From Gerris lacustris (lineage: Eukaryota > Arthropoda > Insecta > Hemiptera > Gerridae): a DNA stretch of 64,000 nt. Positions within the stretch are counted from its first letter, which is position 1. Every line of letters starts with the position of its first letter. The translations under genes were made by a program, and so were the position numbers. The stretch covers positions 76,213,631-76,277,630 of the forward strand of contig OX578279.1 of NCBI GenBank assembly GCA_951217055.1, written 5' to 3'. Positions 1 through 9,835 of the stretch are shown one piece after another. The notes below the pieces were generated by a model. It searched no databases, had not been told where the DNA came from, and worked only from the letters and a program-made list of their open reading frames with translations.

Positions 1-235
1 GTTAGTTGACCAAAAATCAAGGTGATGGTCATTTGTCTCTTGATAGGTGACCACTTTGATTTGGAGTAGTTTTTAAATAACTAACCTATCAAGTGTTAAA
101 CTACCATCAACTTGATTTATGGCCAACTAACTACTTCTCAGGACTCAGGATCATGAAAATCACATTGTCCACCATAAAGAGCGGGGCTTGGCCACTCTCC
201 ACCGGTTTGTTTCTTTTCAAATGCCTATTGTTCAA
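1..235. mobile_element. Element E, partial copy cut by the left window edge
   Basis: The first 235 bases match the loop and right arm of the complete inverted-repeat element at 39080-39664. Shared landmarks are a CTTGATAGGTGACC-like motif with its complement further on, then GGATCATGAAAATCACATTG and TCCACCGGTTTG. Similarity stops near CAAATGCCTATTG. The rest of this copy lies outside the window. The short frame at 93-299 falls in this repeat and is not taken as a gene. Confidence 0.75.
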
Positions 236-299
236 CCAGATTTATAATTATCACTCTGTGAATGAATTTCAGGCAAAGCCGATTCCACTTGGCACATAA

Positions 300-1178
300 C
301 TAAAATCAACATTGTATTTTAAGTTATTTACGTGGCTATAATTATTAAGCTCAAAGTTTCCATATTGCGATTCTAGAATGCAAAACGTTGCTATACTTAT
401 GAAAATTGCTGGCTTAAGTATCTTATAGCTTGAACACTAGAACAATTCTCTTTGTTTCTTTGATCTTGGTCCTGAATACACTAAAATGTATTTGATAATT
501 TTCTTTGTGATATAATCCTCTATTTATTTTGTCTATTTTTACCTTCCTGTTTGCATCCTTTACAATATTTTATTATCTTCAAAAGGGACTTTCATAATTT
601 TGTATTATTTAGGTTTCATAATAATATATATATTCTATAAGTATAATTTGGCGATTGCTTTTTGTTAATATATCACCTTTTCTTGGCTTTTTATTATTAT
701 TGTGATAAGTCACCTGGCTACCGTGAAGACCTTAATTTTATAAGTTCTATCTAAGTTCTGCTCATAGAGATTGTTGAAACAAATTATGTAAAAATAACCT
801 CAACTCCTCTGGAGTTCTTTATATATACTTGTATAATTTACATTCCAGAAACAGGCCCTATTATTTGAATTTTTAATTTTTCTTTTATATATACATGTTT
901 ATTTTATGTTAAGCTGTACATTTTAAATAGAACGTTAAAGCAATCCCTTTTGTATATTTATTGTTGCCATTTATCTTTTTTTATTATTGTTTACAGCATT
1001 TATTGCTGTTATACATTGTACAATGTAGCTTTAAATATTTATTATTAAGCCGCTTTAATACCATATAAATGCGTGCTAAAATGCCACTAGATTTCTACAC
1101 TGATTGATATTTAAATATCTTCTTTTTATTAATTCATTTTTATTAAATTATTCTAGGCATCCCTTATATTATATTTAG
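300..1178. other. AT-rich intergenic DNA, nothing recognised
   Basis: No open frame of note, RNA gene or repeat shared with the rest of the window was seen here. Confidence 0.5.
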
Positions 1179-2147
1179 TTTCTCTCTCTCTCTCCCTCTC
1201 TCTCTCCTTCTCTCTACCTCTCTCTATCTCTCTCACAATCTTTCTCTCACTGTCTCACTCTCTCTCTTTCTCTCTCTCTCACTCTCACAATCATTCTCTC
1301 ACTGTCTCACTCTCTCTCTTTCTCTCTCTCTCAGTCTCATAATCTTTCTCTCTCTCTCACTGTCTCACTCTCTCTCTTTCTCTCACTGTCTCTCTCTCCC
1401 TCTCTCACTCTCAATCTCTCTTTTTCTCTCTCTCACTCTCTCTCTCTGTCACTCTCTCACTCTCCCTCTCTCTCTCTCACTCTCTCTCTCACTCTCACAA
1501 TCTTTCTCTCTCTCTCTCACTGTCCCACTAACTCTCTCTTTCTCTCACTGTCTCTCTCTCTCTCACTCTCTCTTTCTCTCTCTCTCCCTCTCTCTCTCTC
1601 TCTCACACTCTTTCCCTCACTCTCTCTACTTTTTCTCACTCTCACTTTCTCTCTTTCTCCCTCTCTCTCTCTCTCACACTCTCTCACTCACTCTCACAAT
1701 CTCTCTCTCACTGTCTCACTCTCTCTCTTTCTCTCACTGTCTCTCTCTCCCTCTCTCTCTCTCACTCTCTCTATTTCTCTCTCTCACTCTCTCTCTCCCT
1801 CTTTCTCTCTCTCTCACACTCTCTTTCTCACTCTCACAATCTTTCTCTTTCTCTCTCTCTCCCTCTCACAATCTTTCTCTCCCACTCACTCTCTCTCTCT
1901 GTCTCTCTCTCTCTCTCTCTCACTCTCAATCCCTCTCTTTCTCTCTCTCACACTCTTTCCCTCACTCTCTCTACTTTTTCTCACTCTCACTTTCTCTCTT
2001 TCTCCCTCTCTCTCTCTCTCACACTCTCTCTCTCACTCTCACAATCTTTCTCTCACTGTCTCTCTCTCACTCTCACAATCTTTCTCTCACTGTCTCATTC
2101 TCTCTTTCTCTCACTGTCTCTCTCTCCCTCTCTCACTCTTTCTCTTC
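1179..2147. repeat. Long (TC)n-type pyrimidine tract with higher-order duplication
   Basis: About 970 bases are almost purely pyrimidine on the plus strand, built from TC dinucleotides broken by CACTCTC, CACAATC and CACTGTC variants. The interruptions form larger repeats. The segment beginning CACACTCTTTCCCTCACTC occurs near 1604 and again near 1949, 345 bases apart, and the following 80 bases also match. The CACAATCTTTCTCTC motif recurs many times. The pattern suggests growth by both slippage and unequal exchange. Confidence 0.95.
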
Positions 2148-2875
2148 ATTATATTTATTTCATTATTATGAAAGTTGTTTTTTTAATTATCAATTGTTTT
2201 TAATGAACAATATTTAACAATATTTAATATTGTTGAAAATATTTATAAAATTCATACAAATACAATTAAAATATACATACTATTTCAATTAATTAATTTT
2301 ACATTAATTCCTGGAATATATCATTTAATTAAAAATTTTAAATAATTTAATCCATTTGTTTTATGATAAAAAGTAAACCAATATTATTTTATTATACAAT
2401 ATATTGTGACTATAAAGAAATAAAAAATGTTGATTTTTAATCTTCTTAAATAATTGTTTGTTTCAGGTAATTTTGAATATTCATCAGATTTCTGGCTTAT
2501 TTCTAAGGTAGTATTTATTTATTTATTATTAATTGTAGCCTTCTGCGTTTTTTTTTTTTTTTTTTCTTTAAGTGGTTTACCAAGTAAATCTGAAGCATAT
2601 ATCTCGTACACACGATGTAATGACATTTATTAAATAAGAGTTTTACACTGGAATTGGGATTAAAAAAAAAAAAAAAAATTCAGAAGTAAAATTGTGTAAT
2701 TTTATTTTATATTTCAGTTGCAGAAGCAAATAATATGTTATATCCAATGTTCTCGACTTGTTTCAAAATAAATATTATAGTGCAGCTAAAATAACATCTT
2801 TTGAAAATCTAGAAGTCTGTTGTAAAAATAGACTTCCCCCTTCTCTTTTTGATATAACTTTTACTGTTGTTATTA
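2148..2875. other. AT-rich intergenic DNA, nothing recognised
   Basis: Homopolymer A and T runs are present (2551-2566, 2663-2678), but I recognise no gene, RNA or shared repeat. Confidence 0.5.
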
Positions 2876-3278
2876 CAGTAAAACCTCGATAAGAAGTGTC
2901 TCAACGGGATTAGGGTAACAGTCTTGTTATCGAGGTGCTCTTTTTGTTGAGGGTTGTGTTATCAAGGTTATTTTGGCTGTCAGTCGTGTTATCGAGGTTA
3001 ATGGGGGGCTTTCAAGTCCAGACTTGTTTAAGGTCGACCCATTCCTGTATAGAGTCGCGTTATGGAGGTTGATTTCTCAAAACGACTTGTTATAGAGGTT
3101 CTGAGTTATGTTGTGAATTGGAAAAAATCCGTGTTATTGAGGTTGTTTGGATCACAATAGTCGCGTTATAGAGGTTAATTTAACATTATGTGTTATGGCA
3201 ATCTCAAGGGGATTTGAAAATTGCACTTGTAATTGAGGTTGTCGAGTTATTGAGGGTCGTGTAAGCAAGGTTCTACTG
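2876..3278. mobile_element. pogo/Tigger-like MITE, copy 1
   Basis: The element opens CAGTAAAACCTCGATAAG and closes with GCAAGGTTCTACTG, an imperfect terminal inverted repeat. It sits between TA dinucleotides at 2874-2875 and 3279-3280. CAGTRRAACCTCG ends with TA target duplication are typical of the pogo/Tigger branch of Tc1/mariner. The inside has no coding capacity and is made of many variants of the motif GTTATAGAGGTT. It is clearly homologous to 38031-38443. It would need transposase supplied from elsewhere. Confidence 0.85.
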
Positions 3279-3530
3279 TATTATTATTACAGATATACGG
3301 TGAGGTATAATATAGCCTTAAACTTGCGAAATGTGACAATTGACTTCTGCTATATGAAGCATGACGTGGATTTCATTCCCTCTATAATAAAATTATGATT
3401 TATATTCTAAAGGTCTTATTTAAAAATAATCGTTATATTGATATCGATATATTAATATATGTGCATCTATTGTTAATTTATAAAGAAGACATGTAAATAT
3501 CAATTACAACTATGAGATTAAGGCCTCTTT

Positions 3531-4454
3531 CACACGAGGCAACTTAGTTGATTCAACTAGTTGACTGGCGGTTGAAAAGGAGTGTAGCCGGGTAGCAAAT
3601 GTTAAGGAATGGCCCGAACCCCTTCACACGAGTCAACTCGTCCGCCCAGGCGACTAGGAGGCCAGGCACATGTGCCGCTCACGTTCTCATCCTAACTAGT
3701 TGATTCAACTAAAATGACACTACAAGGCATTAGGCCTTTCACACGAGTCAACTTAGTTGAGTCAACTCGACTTGTTTGATATGGATTCTACTTTCTCTTC
3801 CAATTAAATTGAAGAATTTATCCTCATGGCTTAGTAGTTTCGGATATAATTGTGGGAAAGCGCCCGTTTCCCGATTCTATCAAGGGATGAACCCACATTC
3901 TTCGACTAGATTTTCTCCTTTTTAGGGTTTCAGTGATAAAACCAAAAAAACAAACCCTTATAGTTTCGTCTGTCCCTCTGAACGGTTGCAGTTACTTTTG
4001 AATTAAAAGAGATCAATACATACTTGAAACTTTCCAGTCTTAAAGATCGTTTTGAGGCGCACACAGGAAAAATATAGCGAACTCAAAATTATCAGCTGTT
4101 CAAATTTACGATTTTTCTCTTTACATTTTGGGTGGGGTATAAAATGAAAGGTATTGAAGAGTTGATTACAAATATATATACCGCTTGTGGAAATTAGTTC
4201 ATTTTTCATGCCATTTTGTAAAAAACATCAACCTTTTGCGTGCCCCACCTCCCTTATATTAACTATTTTTCTATTCATAAAGCCAACGAAACCCTTTTTA
4301 CGTGAGACTTCACGCACAAACAATTTTTTTTCTCTTCTGAAGAGCAAGCACAAGAAGTACACGTACTCCTGCTTCCTCGGGTCCAAAAATCGTACTGAAT
4401 CTCCGTTGGGAAGAGAAGTTGAATCAACTAAGTTGCCTCGTGTGAAAGAGGCCT
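3531..4454. mobile_element. Element M with about 40-bp terminal inverted repeats
   Basis: The left end AGGCCTCTTTCACACGAGGC and following bases through GTTGATTCAAC are mirrored at 4413-4454. A third, diverged end in the same orientation as the left one lies at 3731-3771, so the left 240 bases look internally rearranged. A family C repeat fills 3919-4345. I see no transposase and no clear target duplication. The superfamily is open; hAT or PIF/Harbinger are possible. Confidence 0.8.
3919..4345 (+). repeat. Family C repeat, copy 1 (nested in element M)
   Basis: This matches 44071-44480 over several blocks: TTTTTAGGGTTTC at the start, a TCTGTC tract, TTAAAGATCGTTTTGA, GCGAACTCAAAATTATCAGC, AAATGAAAGGTATTGAAG and CGTGAGACTTCACGCAC at the end. 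The short frames at 4003-4209 and 4187-4456 fall inside the repeat and are not credible genes. Confidence 0.8.
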
Positions 4455-5115
4455 AATACTTTTTTTCTTTCTTAAAAAGTATTCTTGGAATGAATTTCTA
4501 AGTAGCCAATATATTTACATTTCCATGATTTAACCGGGATTTTATTTGTATGTTTTTTGAGGTCTTTGTGTTTCTTCTCTTTGTTTTAAAGCCTTTTGTT
4601 GTAGATTCCCGTATTATTCTGTTGTAGGAGTCTTTAAAATAATCTTATACTTTTCAAACAACCTGAAATAAATCCCGTCAAGTACTTGCTAGCAAGCTAC
4701 TAAAGGGGTTTCTTCGGTCATAAAAGTTCATATTATTTCTACTTTTGTTTTTACTAAAAATGTACGAAAAGTTGCTCTTAGGAGGAGCAAGCTGTGCATA
4801 TTATAAGGTTGTGTTATAATAAGGTGCGCACGTATTTGGTTCTATAGAGGGTAAAATGACCACCATTTTGGAAACGCGATAAATATTTGTGCTCTATCTA
4901 CTCTTCAATACCTTTAGAGTGATAGCCCATTCAAAAACTACAAAAAAAAAAAAAAAAAAATGCGATTCAATCGCAATTTTTTGCTGATCAAAGAAATTTT
5001 GAGTTGTAAAGTTTGCTTCATTTTTTTTGTTTTTCGGCAAAAAAAAGTTTTACTTGTATACCAAATATCTTTGCTACAATACGATCCAAATGACCCAAGA
5101 TGCGACGGACGAACA
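4455..5115. other. AT-rich intergenic DNA, nothing recognised
   Basis: Contains a poly-A run at 4942-4960 but no gene or clear shared repeat. Confidence 0.45.
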
Positions 5116-5490
5116 ATAAGGATCTAGGATGACCTCTACTAGGGGTTTCTAGGATGACCTCTACTAGGAGTTTCTATGATGACCTCTACTTGAAGTTTCT
5201 AGGATTACCTCTACTAGGAGTTTCTAGATTGGCCTCTACTAGAAGTTTCTAGGATGACCTTTACTTGGAGTTTCTAGGATGGCCTCTACTTGGAGTTTCT
5301 AGGATGACCTCTACTAGGGGTTTCTAGGATGACCTCTACTAGGAGTTTCTAGGATGACCTCTACTAGGAGTTTCTAGGATGACCTCTACTAGGAGTTTCT
5401 AGGATGACCTCTACTAGGAGTTTCTAGGATGACCTCTACTAGGAGTTTCTAGGATGACCTCTACTAGGGGTTTCTAGGATGACCTCGAAA
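5116..5490. repeat. 25-bp minisatellite, about 15 copies
   Basis: Tandem copies of a 25-base unit built on TCTAGGATGACCTCTACTAG followed by GRGTT. The last seven or so copies are nearly identical, while the first part has variants such as GATTACC, GGCC and TACTTGGAG. Homogeneous copies towards the right end indicate recent expansion there. Confidence 0.95.
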
Positions 5491-5821
5491 CCCTAATTAT
5501 CCTGATCTTAGTTATAAGCCGTAGTTTAGTTGTTGAAGATTTCGTTCTTTCATTTCAACTAAAAATATGTCTTATGTTATTGCTGCCACAAAAAAGGAGT
5601 TAAAAAATAATTTTATTCAGATTATTCCAAATAATTTAAACATTTTTAATCTCCATATTACTTAATTAAGGAAAAGAAAATTAACTCATATCTGGTATGG
5701 ACACTATGCATCTTATTTAATGCCACTCTTCCACCGTTTCGCCTCCTATTCCAGAGGCATCGGCTTCTGTTTGTTATCTTAGACTGTAAATATATTGCTT
5801 GAAACTAAGAAAAAATTATAG
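5491..5821. other. AT-rich spacer beside tRNA-His
   Basis: No gene recognised. A run of six T on the minus strand just below 5817 could serve as the RNA polymerase III terminator of the neighbouring tRNA gene. Confidence 0.5.
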
Positions 5822-5893
5822 TGCCGTGACCAGGATTCGAACCTGGGTTATTGCGGCCACAACGCAAGGTACTAACCACTATACGATCACGGC
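5822..5893 (-). tRNA. tRNA-His (GTG anticodon)
   Basis: Reads on the minus strand as a complete 72-base cloverleaf without intron. The acceptor stem pairs GCCGTGA with TCACGGC and is followed by discriminator A. The D-arm carries the A-box-like TAGTGGTTAGTA. The anticodon stem TTGCG/CGCAA closes the loop TTGTGGC with anticodon GTG, and the T-arm holds a perfect B box GGTTCGAATCC. CCA is not encoded, as in eukaryotes, and no G-1 is encoded, as expected where it is added after transcription. An oligo-T terminator follows within about 15 bases. The gene is base-for-base identical to the copy at 63157-63228. Confidence 0.97.
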
Positions 5894-7106
5894 TACCTGA
5901 GATGTTAGATGATAGTGTAAAAAGATAGTTATAAGCATGATAGAAAGTGATTTTATGGTATGACGATTCGCTGAGTCCGAAGTGTATTCGGTCTTAATGA
6001 AGAAAAATGTGTAACAGTTTGTCACGGAACACCAACCTCTAGGTTAATTGAACTAATATTTTGTGTTTTTAATATTTATAAAAATAAATTATAATTTGGT
6101 GTAATTATATAAAAGTTGGCACTATGTATATAATTTATTGATAATATCAAAATCCACGGTATTTAGTCAAAATACAAACGTATCTTAGTAGGATGTCCAG
6201 AGAGATGAGACATGTTCCATTCGAATAAACGTTTAAATAAAGATTATACACAATCTAGGGAAGTATACTTTATACATTTACCTAGCAGTTGAAAGGGTAT
6301 CAAATTATTAAGGTACTTCTTTAGATTGTTACTCCCTTGTTTTTTACTTTGATTATACGACAATTAAGATAAAGGGATGTTTAGTCCAGTGTACTTTGGG
6401 TCAAAGATATCTCATTAGGGCAGTAACCAGTAACAGTCTACAAAAGATCATTTCCAACGCACCTTCCTTAGATTGTTACTCCCCTCTGTTTTTTTTATAA
6501 GGGGAGTAATATTCTAATTAATTGCCATTATTAACTGGGTTCATTATAAAGTTAAACCTTTGATGGGTGATTTGAAGGTAATTTGGGGGAATTTGACTCA
6601 ATAACATTTTTAAATTACTGTCTTGTTTTCTAAAAGATCATTCTTTGGTTCCAGATTACAGCTGTTAGAATTTATTACTTAATTTTAGTTTTTACATAAG
6701 CTTTTGATTGATTAAGTAATTATTAATGCATTTTTTTTTTTAGTTTTAATCTATCGGTTATATTCATCGTATTTTATTTTTTTCATATTTGACCTTATCA
6801 GATTTTAAGGTCTGCCTGATAATTGTTTTCTAATATTCGGATTATACTTAACGAGCCCTTAAGCCTGTGGCAACATTCTTAATTTTATATTTAGAAAAAA
6901 AAAAATTAAGTAAATTAATTTAGATAAGTTATTATATCTATTTGAAGACCAACGAATCAAAAGAAACTTTTATTTTTATTGGAATAAATGTGGTTGCCAT
7001 AGCTTAGCAATAACAAATCATTTCAGGTGAGTGGTTATGGTTAGTCACCATCGAGACTCTGCTCGATTATATAAATGATGTGTTGTCTTTTTATTTTCTT
7101 CATTTT
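5894..7106. other. AT-rich intergenic DNA, nothing recognised
   Basis: No gene or RNA recognised. The words TTAGATTGTTACTCCC recur near 6322 and 6469, a small local duplication of unknown meaning. Confidence 0.45.
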
Positions 7107-7728
7107 TACTTTCTCATATAAAGAGAAAGTATTGTGATGGCGCGAAAATTCGATTTTGAGATTTTGATGGATTTACACGTTTTGAGGTCCCCTGAGTCCA
7201 AAAAAGTGGTTTTTAAAAAATGTCTGTCTGTCGTCTGTCGTCTGTCTGTCGTCTGTGCAGACGCCTGGAGCCCAAACTACTGGGCCGATTTTGACAAAAT
7301 TTGGCATACATGTTCAGAAAAATCATACCCCGAGGCGAAATCGAGAAATGAATTTTAGCTCTAAATTTGGGGGCGCTACCCCCCAAAAACTCTGAAAAAA
7401 CATGAAAAAAAATTATTTCTCGAAAACGGTTCCGACGATTTTGATTAAAAAATTCTAAAATGTAGTCCATTTGAATACGAATCCAACGATATAAGCCGTT
7501 TTCCCGGGAAAAATCTAGTTCCTGAGATATTAGCTTAAAACGCGGACGGAGAGAGCCCGGGTTCGATTCCCCGACCAGGAGAAGTTATTTTTATGATAAA
7601 TTTTGATGAAATGTTCAATAATATTTAAATGTACATTTGAAAACTAATAAATGGAAACACTGGGCTAAGTAATTATAAACTCATATATGAGAAAGTTTGT
7701 CTGAGTTGTCTCGGACCGATTTTTTTTT
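7107..7728 (+). mobile_element. Family F repeat, copy 1 (complete)
   Basis: Starts with the hairpin TACTTTCTCATATAAAGAGA followed by AAGTATTGTGATGGCGCGAA. A GTCTGTCTGTCGTCTGTC tract follows near 7221, then a core with GGCCGATTTTGACAAAATTT and a block of GGGGGCGCTACCCCC. Next is a tRNA-like stretch with a perfect B box (GGTTCGATTCC, 7560-7570), and the end is CTGAGTTGTCTCGGACCGAT. The bases TCATATATGAGAAAGT near the end mirror the start, giving a subterminal inverted repeat. Other copies are at 9836, 23641, 29060, 30178 and 55811. The frames at 7134-7358 and 7213-7470 lie within it. Confidence 0.85.
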
Positions 7729-7831
7729 GTTAAACCTTTGATCTTGATTTATTTCCTTGGTTGCATAATTATTACTCTGGAGGAAGGAAAATAGTCTAAG
7801 TTTAAAAGATGAAATGTTGCGTGGTGTGTTT

Positions 7832-7834
<3 letters not shown>

Positions 7835-7920
<86 letters not shown>
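7835..7920. repeat. (TA)n microsatellite
   Basis: An uninterrupted TA tract of roughly 86 bases. The Ile/Tyr frame reading through it is an artefact. Confidence 0.99.
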
Positions 7921-7923
<3 letters not shown>

Positions 7924-8762
7924 CATATAATACATAGGATATATCATGCATTAATAATTTCATCACTGCAACTCTAGAATAATTACTCTTGATTCCTAAG
8001 AGTAGTTCAATTTGTATGACTTGCCATCACACTCATTGAGATCTGAAAGATCTTTCATTTTGTTGTGGACTTGAGTCTGGTGTTCCCGAGTGCATTTAAA
8101 CTATGAAGGATTATATTGTCGCATCCTCCATTTCACTCGTATAATATGAAATATGTATAGTATAAGCACGTACAGTCTTTGGTTACGATTTTATTCCTAT
8201 TATTTTATAGACCTGGTTTAGTATTAGTTTATAAAATAGTATTATCAAATTAAGTGTTTATTCAATCCTATTATCATAATGTAGATGATTTATTGAATTC
8301 CAGTTATATTTTTTATCTACGATTGATAGGAAATATAAACATTATATCTCTTTTTAGATGCGTAGATAGTGATTCTTTTCGTACTTGTATTCATTGCGCA
8401 TGCGCGTTTCATAATTCCTCTTTATTTCCTCCATAGAGCGGTAAAAAAGAAGAATTCTTCACCTTAACGCACGATTAGCGAGTTTGTTTACATTTAACAA
8501 AACTAATTTGCTGTTTGTTTAATTAAAGTAACTGTTTATATCGAGTTTTTAGTGAAAAACAATGAATGATTTATGTCATTATGACGAAAATGAGGAGAAT
8601 AATACGCCTTCTGAAATAATTAATTCGCACAAAATACAACTAATGAATTAATATCATCTTAATCAAAAGAGAAATACGAACTTACATACAATTTATTAAA
8701 TATTTTTTTCTGTATTTATTATTAAAATACAACAATCGTAGATAAAGTACGGTAGGCAACTC
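7921..8762. other. Spacer below the receptor exon, nothing recognised
   Basis: If the receptor gene continues on the minus strand, this is intron or flanking DNA. I could not find an exon for the seventh membrane segment here. Confidence 0.4.
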
Positions 8763-8862
8763 GTGGGAAAACTGCATTTTGCTTTGCTTGTGTGGTTTTA
8801 CTACCCTCGCTATCGCTCGGGTGCAAACTCCACACTCGCATACAAAATGCTACTTTCCGCAC
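8763..8862. other. 100-nt interrupted palindrome (large hairpin)
   Basis: Nested pairing blocks run from the outside in: GTG with CAC, GGAAA with TTTCC, GCATTTTG with CAAAATGC, GTGTGG with CCACAC, and ACCC with GGGT. They close on the apex TCGCTATCGCTC. It lies 56 bases beyond the proposed donor site of the receptor exon, so it would be intronic. It could be a MITE remnant or a transcribed hairpin. Confidence 0.8.
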
Positions 8863-8917
8863 TAGACGCGTAATGTACTATTGTTATTATGTTCTAAAGG
8901 ATATATAAATTTAATAC

Positions 8918-9278
8918 CTCTCTAATGAAAATCCAGACTCTAATTACATACGAAGGTAAATTAAGAGCGATGAAGACCGTGGAAACGACAAGAAGCATTT
9001 CGGTGACCTTAGTCTGAGATGATGACGTTCGCCTAGTAGAGGCTGAATTAGACGTCTTGTTTGGTAGAGAGTGGTGACCTGACTTGGTCATAGACCTGCG
9101 TACCCTGGCCACACGCCACACAGTCTTAGAGATGAGGGTATTAAGGGTCACTATGATGGTGAAGGGTACGAGTAAAGTGATGACCGTATCCACGTGGTTC
9201 ATGGTCGTCGCTAGATCCTTATATTCAGGAACCATTCCGCAAAGTAACGCCTCTCCTTCATCTTCTTCCAGCGTATCA
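8918..9278 (-). CDS. Internal exon of a class A (rhodopsin-like) peptide-type GPCR
   Basis: This minus-strand exon encodes about 120 residues spanning the second half of a seven-helix receptor. After an acidic stretch and ALLCGMVPEYKDL (the cysteine fits extracellular loop 2) comes TM5 with its proline (VDTVITLLVPFTIIVTLN). Then comes SKTVWRVARVRRSM, a long Ser/Thr/Arg-rich third intracellular loop, and TM6 (KVTEMLLVVSTVFIALNLPS, YVIRVWIF). LNLPSY stands where many receptors have CWLP. The acceptor is a pyrimidine tract ending GACAG before TGATACG, and the donor is AGAG/GTATTA, so the ATG in the intron is not the start. TM1-4 and TM7 were not found. The frame is open and shows selection-like sequence, so a live gene is likely. 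A neuropeptide receptor, perhaps CNMamide-receptor-like, is my guess, but the subfamily is uncertain. Confidence 0.85.
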
Positions 9279-9521
9279 CTGTCAAAACAAAACAAATCAA
9301 TATTAATTTGCTGCATTGCCGATTATAAGTTGTATGCAGCCGATGAAGCGATTTACTAACCCTGTGATATCCATTGTATAAATAGTTGTTTAAGCCCTTT
9401 GGCTTCCTTGGCCCTTCAAGGGCTGTTAAGCGAATTAGATTTAGTCAGTCATTCATTTATTGACTTTGATCTCAATAAACGAATATTTATAACTATAAAC
9501 GGAAAGTTGTTAATGTATTGG
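9279..9521. other. Presumed intron upstream of the receptor exon
   Basis: Starts on the minus strand with the acceptor tract. GGCTTCCTTGGCCCTTCAAG and neighbouring words near 9399-9426 form a small imperfect palindrome. No further exon was seen. Confidence 0.4.
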
Positions 9522-9775
9522 TATTGGGTGGGCCCATCCCATGCTAATTTATTGGGCGGGTCCATCCCAAGTTAATTTATTGGGCGGGCCCATCCCAAGT
9601 TAATTTATTGGGCGGGCCCATCCCAAGTTAATTTATTGGGCGGGCCCATCCCAAGCTAATTTATTGGGCGGGCCCATCCCAAATTAATTTATTGGGCGGG
9701 CCCATCCCAAGTTAATTTATTGGGCGGGCCCATCCCAAGTTAATTTATTGGGCGGGCCCATCCCAAGTTAATTTG
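9522..9775. repeat. 28-bp palindromic minisatellite, about 9 copies
   Basis: The unit is TTATTGGGCGGGCCCATCCC followed by AAGTTAAT. Each unit contains TTGGG and CCCAA bracketing the palindrome GGGCCC, so every copy can fold back. Copies differ by single bases only. It lies in the presumed intron of the receptor gene. Confidence 0.95.
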
Positions 9776-9835
9776 TTCACACTATGTGATTGATAACATT
9801 AACCGTTATTACATTAAACGGCGTCCACTTTCTTT

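Noticed and set aside
5116..5490. CRISPR array
   Set aside because: The repeats are head-to-tail with no unique spacers, in eukaryotic DNA; the 9522-9775 and 11312-11790 arrays were rejected for the same reason.
7553..7585. Possible tRNA gene inside family F
   Set aside because: The T-arm-like part is convincing, but no full cloverleaf or anticodon arm forms; it is kept as a finding on the repeat instead.
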